Below are positions 29,417 through 33,801 of a DNA stretch of 33,801 bases, one piece after another. Under the pieces are notes generated by a model. That model was given only the letters and a program-made list of their open reading frames with translations, searched no databases and was not told the DNA's origin. Position 1 is the first letter of the stretch, and the number at the start of each line of letters is the position of its first letter. The position numbers and the translations under genes were made by a program. The stretch is taken from the NCBI GenBank assembly GCA_027604185.1, contig JADGKB010000130.1, positions 1-33,801 on the forward strand, read 5' to 3'. The DNA comes from Boothiomyces macroporosus (lineage: Eukaryota > Chytridiomycota > Chytridiomycetes > Rhizophydiales > Terramycetaceae).

Positions 29417-30833
29417 TTATTGTTCTGCATTTTCATCCATCTTCTTTACTTTACCTTCGAGCTTCAAGTCATTGCCAGTGATGCGCTTGTAGATGCTCTT
29501 TACATCTTGGCAAGTAGTTTCAAAGTGGGAGGTAGAATCGTAGGACTTGGAAATGAAAATTCCATCTTCCTTTCCGTCAGCAATTGGTTCATAAATCTTT
29601 TTGATATCAACGAATTTCTCTTGGATAGATCCCAAAAGAGCTAAACCAGCTTCACACTCCTTTTCTGGGGAGTCAGTTTCAACAATGGTAGATACGATAG
29701 CAACAAAGTAGTCCTTGGCACAAACATTGTGTGCAGCAGAAACGGCAGCAACATAAATATCATGCTTTCTCTTCACTTGGTTTTGAGGGATGACCAATTG
29801 AACAGAGTCAGCATCTCCAGTGTTTGGAATTGGGTGGTTCAAGAAACAGATGATACGAACAACCTTGCCAACCTCCTTGACCTTTTCAGGGAAGTATGAC
29901 GGATCACCAATGACAGCCTTTGTTTTGGCAACCTAATTTTAAATTTGAAATTACTTCTCCTTCACTCTTTACTCCAACGACCTTTCCGTTTTCATACACG
30001 ATTTCTTCAACTGGCTTGGAGAGCATATAAGTGCCACCATAAATAGCACTCAATCTGCAGTTAACAAATAGCTACCTAGCAAACCCTTGAGGAAGCTCAC
30101 CAAGACCATATAATGGATAGATATAAGGAGATTTACCATATCTGGCCATGGAATTCATGTACAAACAAATGCGTTCGTAGGTATCACGGGCTGGCTGATT
30201 CATGTAGGAATCGTCCAAGTGCAATGCCAAAGCATGACCAATAAAGTCTTGAGTACCTGGTTCCAATCCAAACTTTTTGTAAACTTCAACCATGGTGGCA
30301 GTGTTCAAATCGACACCTTGCTGAGTAGATGGGTTGGTAAAGTCATAATTTTGAATAAATTCAAAAAAGCTCTTTGCACGACGCTTTTCAAACAATCCCA
30401 TCAATGGAGACATCAAGGCTTCTTGCTGATTTGCAGGTACTTTGCTAATCTTTCCATCACGATATACAAAGGATCCTTCGATTTGACGGAATTCGAGATA
30501 GCGAGTAACATCGGTGTGATAGAGAATATTGACAAATTCTCCAGAAGCCATGGCGAATTTTGGAATCAAATCAACATTGTAATCACGATCACGCCCGAAT
30601 TGAGTTGGTGGAGCCATGCCTTCTCTGAATTTACGGTAGAGCTTTGGTTAAGTTATTTATACTTGAGTGAGGTTCAAACTGGCTGATTCACCACCATAGT
30701 AATCATTGCGATCCATGTGCAGAACTTTCTTGCCTTCAACACTCAAGAGACCAGAAAGGATACATTCTGTGAGACCGGTACCTAATACAATAACGTCGTA
30801 TTCTTCATTCTACGGGTTAGCAATATGTACCAT
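29417..30833 (-). CDS. GDI1: Rab GDP-dissociation inhibitor
   Basis: Cytosolic protein that extracts prenylated GDP-bound Rab GTPases from membranes and recycles them. 443 residues, normal length. N-terminus [20 protein letters not shown] holds the Rossmann-like GxGxxE motif, then [76 protein letters not shown] and [15 protein letters not shown] are family landmarks. Introns: 30810-30830, 30642-30662, 30055-30075 (21 nt each) and 29933-29954 (22 nt). The first intron directly follows the ATG, so exon 1 contributes only the start codon. Spliced length 1332 nt is in frame. Confidence 0.95.
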
Positions 30834-30904
30834 TTTGTGGAGATTGAGTAAGATTGCTGACTTGCTTTTGGCTTCTTGCCGCACCGTGGCTTTGAATCCA
30901 CCAA

Positions 30905-31294
30905 CCTTGTAAATGAAATGTTGCTGAAAGTCAATAAAATGATAGTCGCAAGAGCGAGATATTCAGATTTCCTCCTTGGTTACAGCGACATATTGGGGTT
31001 TGAGATGGGTTTGGGCAATATTGCATGAGACACAAGAGTGCCACCGACTTGATTCATGTCCTCAATGCCGTTCACAACGAAACCGCAAGCAAGCAGCATA
31101 GTAAAAAGTTCCGCTTCTACCCATAGTTGCGTCATTATGCGCCTACGCAGACTCACTGGGATTCTGAAACTCAGAAAGTAGCCCGTAATGAACATGAAAC
31201 AGATCAAAGAATGACTGTCTCAGTAACTTGAACTTACAACAATGGCAAGCAACGCAAAGGGCTGGGACTTTTTCCGATCTTGTTTTAACAGCAT
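30905..31294 (-). CDS. Possible OSTC/Ost3-like oligosaccharyltransferase subunit, exon structure unresolved
   Basis: Tentative. From ATG 31294, MLLKQDRKKSQPFALLAIV is followed by a segment that is not cleanly open, then MFITGYFLSFRIPVS, MTQLWVEAELFTMLLACGF and, across a putative 18-nt intron (30972-30989), SEYLALATIILLTFSNISF. Three hydrophobic segments with GY after the first, VEAE-like at the second and a basic end recall OSTC/DC2 and the C-terminal half of Ost3/TUSC3, which are ER membrane subunits of N-glycosylation. Between 31200 and 31260 no 19-22 nt intron restores the frame (only a doubtful 15-nt option), and the 3' end is unclear and approaches the GDI1 start. It may be a decayed gene, or carry an unusual intron. 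Confidence 0.35.
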
Positions 31295-31606
31295 ATCCAA
31301 ATTAAAAATGATTAAATTTATGGTTATATTAAATTTTAAAAGTCCGTCCCATCTTCTGATGGCGTCTTTTCAAAATTAATCATCAGGGGTAGCAATTATG
31401 TCAACTGGACAGCACTCACGCTCAGACTTTTTAATTTGCAAAAGGAAATGCCAAACCAAAAATCTTGCCCTTGGCAGAACTTGTCAGCAAAACCGAGCTA
31501 CCAGTATACTAGAGTTTTTCTTTTTCGAAAGGATGGCGCTATTTAAAACTTTGGCGTCTTTCCATGGTTAACCTTTCACCGGTGGCTTGTTAACGTGTCA
31601 ATTGTG

Positions 31607-31643
31607 ATTGGACTTGAAGAGGGGCTCGTTAATTTTATATAAA
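31607..31643 (+). promoter_or_regulatory. CCAAT-box (inverted) and TATA box of the GATA-like gene
   Basis: ATTGG at 31607-31611 (reverse CCAAT) and TATATAAA at 31636-31643, the latter only 24 bp before the ATG at 31668. Transcription would begin close to the start codon. The remainder of 31295-31606 is AT-rich without a recognised feature. Confidence 0.45.
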
Positions 31644-31667
31644 CACCAATTAAAGTGAATCACATTT

Positions 31668-32702
31668 ATGGCAGAAATAGAGTCGGAAGATTATAAACAA
31701 AAATATTTTGCCGGATTAGAAGAGCAGATAAAGCTGCACAAAATAATCAAAGAACAACAAGAGGAGATTAATATCTTGAAACAGAAACTAAGTCTCCAAG
31801 AGGGAGGTACCGATGTTATTAATGTAGAATCCAACCAAAATAGCGAGGATACCTTTGCAGATGATAAATCTACAAAGAGCGATACCAGAGCTTGTGGAGG
31901 TAATACATTCTCTTACTCAGATTGCTCAGCAACAGTGACTAGTCAATGGTATAATGATCATCAAAAGCTGGGAAGCTACATCTGTAAGAACTGTTATAGG
32001 AAGCGCTGGCGGAAACGAAATTCCTCTTTGATGGCGTCCCAATGTGCCGTTTGCAAATCAACTGCGTCTGCGGCGTGGCACCAAAACAAACTAAACGAAA
32101 CTGTATGCGATAATTGCAACCACACCCCGATATCTGCTACCTGCAACCTGTGTAAATCCACTAATTCTCCAAGGTGGCACGTTGATCAACAAGATGGTAC
32201 CATATGTCATTCTTGTTTTTCTTTCAAAAATAAAGACTCTCCCAAAGTAGAAGCTCCAACAGCCTGGAGGACTTGCGGGAATTGTGGTGCTACTCAAACT
32301 TCTTGCTGGTACAAGGATCGTAAGCGACTAGGAGGCCATGTGTGTCGAAAGTGCTACACCAACCAAAATCTAACCCGAGTCGACGTCCTTCCTGATGGCA
32401 CCACTCAAAGAAGACAATGCTCCACTTGTAGCTCGTATGAAACTACTTCTTGGTACAACGATCCAGATAACCCGGGAACATTCAACTGTATCCGATGCTA
32501 CCAAAAACGCAGGCTGCGCGCTCTTCAAGGAAATGAAAAGAAACCAAAGAAAATAACAAAGATGGAATCCACGGAAACTTTACTTCCACCTATAGAAACT
32601 AGCAGTCAAGCCGAACCTACTGTACATTTAAAACTACCTGACTGGAATTTAGAAGAAATCGGCGCTTTGATTGCACAGTCTGCTTCTGAAGAAAAGAAAT
32701 AA
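31668..32702 (+). CDS. Five-finger GATA-like zinc-finger protein
   Basis: 344 residues, probably a nuclear regulator. An N-terminal coiled coil (LEEQIKLHKIIKEQQEEINI, about 17-45) precedes five treble-clef fingers. Fingers 2-5 have both Cys pairs: 126/129/147/150, 159/162/180/183, 203/206/226/229, 251/254/274/277. Finger 1 has C86 and 106/109 but Tyr83 at its first position. In all five the Trp is exactly eight residues after the second Cys (94, 137, 170, 214, 262), the C-x7-W spacing of GATA factors; inter-pair spacing is 17 or 19 rather than 17/18. Typical GATA factors have one or two fingers. The tail ends LPDWNLEEIGALIAQSASE. No intron. The target is unknown, and some fingers may bind protein. 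Confidence 0.85.
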   Translation: MAEIESEDYKQKYFAGLEEQIKLHKIIKEQQEEINILKQKLSLQEGGTDVINVESNQNSEDTFADDKSTKSDTRACGGNTFSYSDCSATVTSQWYNDHQKLGSYICKNCYRKRWRKRNSSLMASQCAVCKSTASAAWHQNKLNETVCDNCNHTPISATCNLCKSTNSPRWHVDQQDGTICHSCFSFKNKDSPKVEAPTAWRTCGNCGATQTSCWYKDRKRLGGHVCRKCYTNQNLTRVDVLPDGTTQRRQCSTCSSYETTSWYNDPDNPGTFNCIRCYQKRRLRALQGNEKKPKKITKMESTETLLPPIETSSQAEPTVHLKLPDWNLEEIGALIAQSASEEKK

Positions 32703-32744
32703 TTTTTAATTTAGTAATATAGTTTAATTTTTTACCTTTTTAGC

Positions 32745-33666
32745 ATGGATGTTTTTCAGCAGTACAAATCAATCGATACCACAGGTGAGAAGCGTGCGTC
32801 TGTTGCTTTGATAATAAGAGAGCGAGAGGGACTGGAAATATTTTACATTCGCAGAGCACACAATCCGAGAGATAGATGGTCCTCTCATGTATATTGACTT
32901 AACCCAGATTGCATTTCCTGGCGGAAAGAGAGAAAAGAATGAAACCGACTTGGAAGCATGTAAAAGGGAAGTTTTGGAAGAAGTTGGATGGGACTTGGAC
33001 GGAACAGAGTAATTTCAAGTTGATTTCAGATTTGAACTATTGGGGAGACTGGATGACAGAGAAGTAAAAGCACCCGCTTCAGCTAGAAGGGTTATGGTAT
33101 TATGCTGCTTTGTATTCTTGCAGAAAGAGGATGTTGCCATCAAAACGGATCCAAATGAAATATCGCTTGTATATTGGGTTCCAGTAAACGAAATTCTGGA
33201 ATGCAGGAGGTGGGAAGCAGTCAGTTTCCCTATTACCCAGCATCTATTCCAAGGAACTAATAGTATTTTGAATGCTCTTGTTGGGTCGTATTCCTTTTAT
33301 GGAGTCCCTATAAATGAAAATCGAAGAGCGGAGCATATTATTGAAGGCACACCACGACCATCAACTGCCCATAGATTATTTCCATTATGGGGATTGACCT
33401 TGTGGATGACTAGTGACTTTCTAGAGCAACTGGGCCATCCATGCATTGGGATTTTGGGAAAGCCTCGATATTCTTCACCTGAAGTTGACTTATTCATTAG
33501 CTTGATGTATACTAAAAAGGACTTACAGACTTCACTGGTTAGAGATAGAATGCGGTTTGGATTAGGCTACATAACAGTTGTTCGGGTTGCAGTCGCGCTA
33601 TCGTTGACTCTAAAAGCTGCAGGGGTCTATGCGGTCTTTAAATTGGTCGGAAAATTAAGAAAATAA
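32745..33666 (+). CDS. Nudix hydrolase with C-terminal hydrophobic segment
   Basis: Nudix enzymes cleave nucleoside diphosphates linked to another moiety. 293 residues after removal of introns 32890-32908 (19 nt) and 33009-33029 (21 nt); spliced length 882 nt. The Nudix box (residues 54-76) fits G-x5-E-x7-R-E-U-x-E-E-x-G-U exactly, with REVLEEVGW; the first intron splits it from the RWSSH segment just before FPGG. RRAHNPRDRWSSHIAFPGG resembles the fungal CoA-diphosphatase (Pcd1/NUDT7)-like group, but the substrate cannot be fixed. The C-terminal third has TVVRVAVALSLTLKAAGVYA, a possible membrane helix, before KLVGKLRK, which is unusual for a soluble Nudix enzyme. The ATG at 32745 is 42 bp after the GATA-like gene. 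Confidence 0.88.
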
Positions 33667-33747
33667 AACCAAATCTAAAATACTTTTTATTATTTGCTAC
33701 TGTTTCATTTAATGGCAATGATGTGCAGCATTGAAAAATCAAAAAAT

Positions 33748-33801
33748 GGGGCCAACCCGGACTCGAACCGGGAGCCCCTCGCACCCAAAGCGAGGATCAT
33801 A
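33748..33801 (-). tRNA. tRNA-Pro (TGG), partial at window edge
   Basis: The reverse complement matches the 3' 54 nt of the tRNA-Pro at 5321-5393 exactly: anticodon loop TTTGGGT, T arm and acceptor 3' strand with discriminator C. The 5' part is outside the window. Confidence 0.93.

Overview
This is a compact, AT-rich nuclear segment from a fungus. Three genes encode a fungal-type Zn(II)2Cys6 DNA-binding domain, tRNAs are eukaryotic, and the housekeeping genes (Rab GDI, CstF77/Rna14, Sac1, Ubc4/5, a BAG-domain protein) are eukaryotic and use the standard code. I cannot place the genus. Intergenic gaps are mostly 40-400 bp, and start codons of one divergent pair lie 15 bp apart.

The striking property is the introns. 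I could reconstruct 36 spliceosomal introns in 12 genes, every one 19-22 nt long (7 of 19, 17 of 20, 7 of 21, 5 of 22). Each has GT...AG ends and most have a CTAAT/TTAAT/CTGAT-like branch motif a few bases before the AG. Removing them restores uninterrupted, family-consistent proteins, and each complete spliced CDS is divisible by three. Without this knowledge most multi-exon genes here would look like frameshifted pseudogenes.

Layout: 1-5216, three tandem paralogous Zn2Cys6 regulators. 5321-5393, tRNA-Pro. 5395-10896, an exact head-to-tail duplication of a 2751-bp unit carrying a FAD aromatic-ring-hydroxylase-like monooxygenase and a small membrane protein, with the breakpoint cutting a second small membrane gene. 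11131-16026, mitochondrial enoyl reductase (minus), a Thp3/LENG8-like SAC3 protein, a GDPD lysophospholipase-D-like enzyme and a YbaK-like protein. 16264-21660, an intronless 1798-residue protein of unknown function with an RG-rich tail. 21706-22483, two more small membrane proteins (minus). 22838, tRNA-Asn. 23047-27749, CstF77/Rna14 and Sac1. 27793-31294 (minus), a tail-anchored BAG protein, a Ubc4/5 E2, Rab GDI and a doubtful OSTC/Ost3-like gene. 31668-33666, a five-finger GATA-like protein and a Nudix hydrolase. The right edge holds part of a second tRNA-Pro.

A second candidate system is a family of tiny single-pass membrane proteins (67-130 aa) whose predicted cytosolic tails carry LPxY and PPxY motifs, the ligand of Nedd4/Rsp5 WW domains. 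Four distinct members, one duplicate and one truncated copy are present; the BAG protein also has an LPPY motif next to its membrane anchor. They resemble membrane adaptors for Rsp5-type ubiquitin ligases in design, but this is inference: no HECT ligase is in the window, only a Ubc4/5-type E2.
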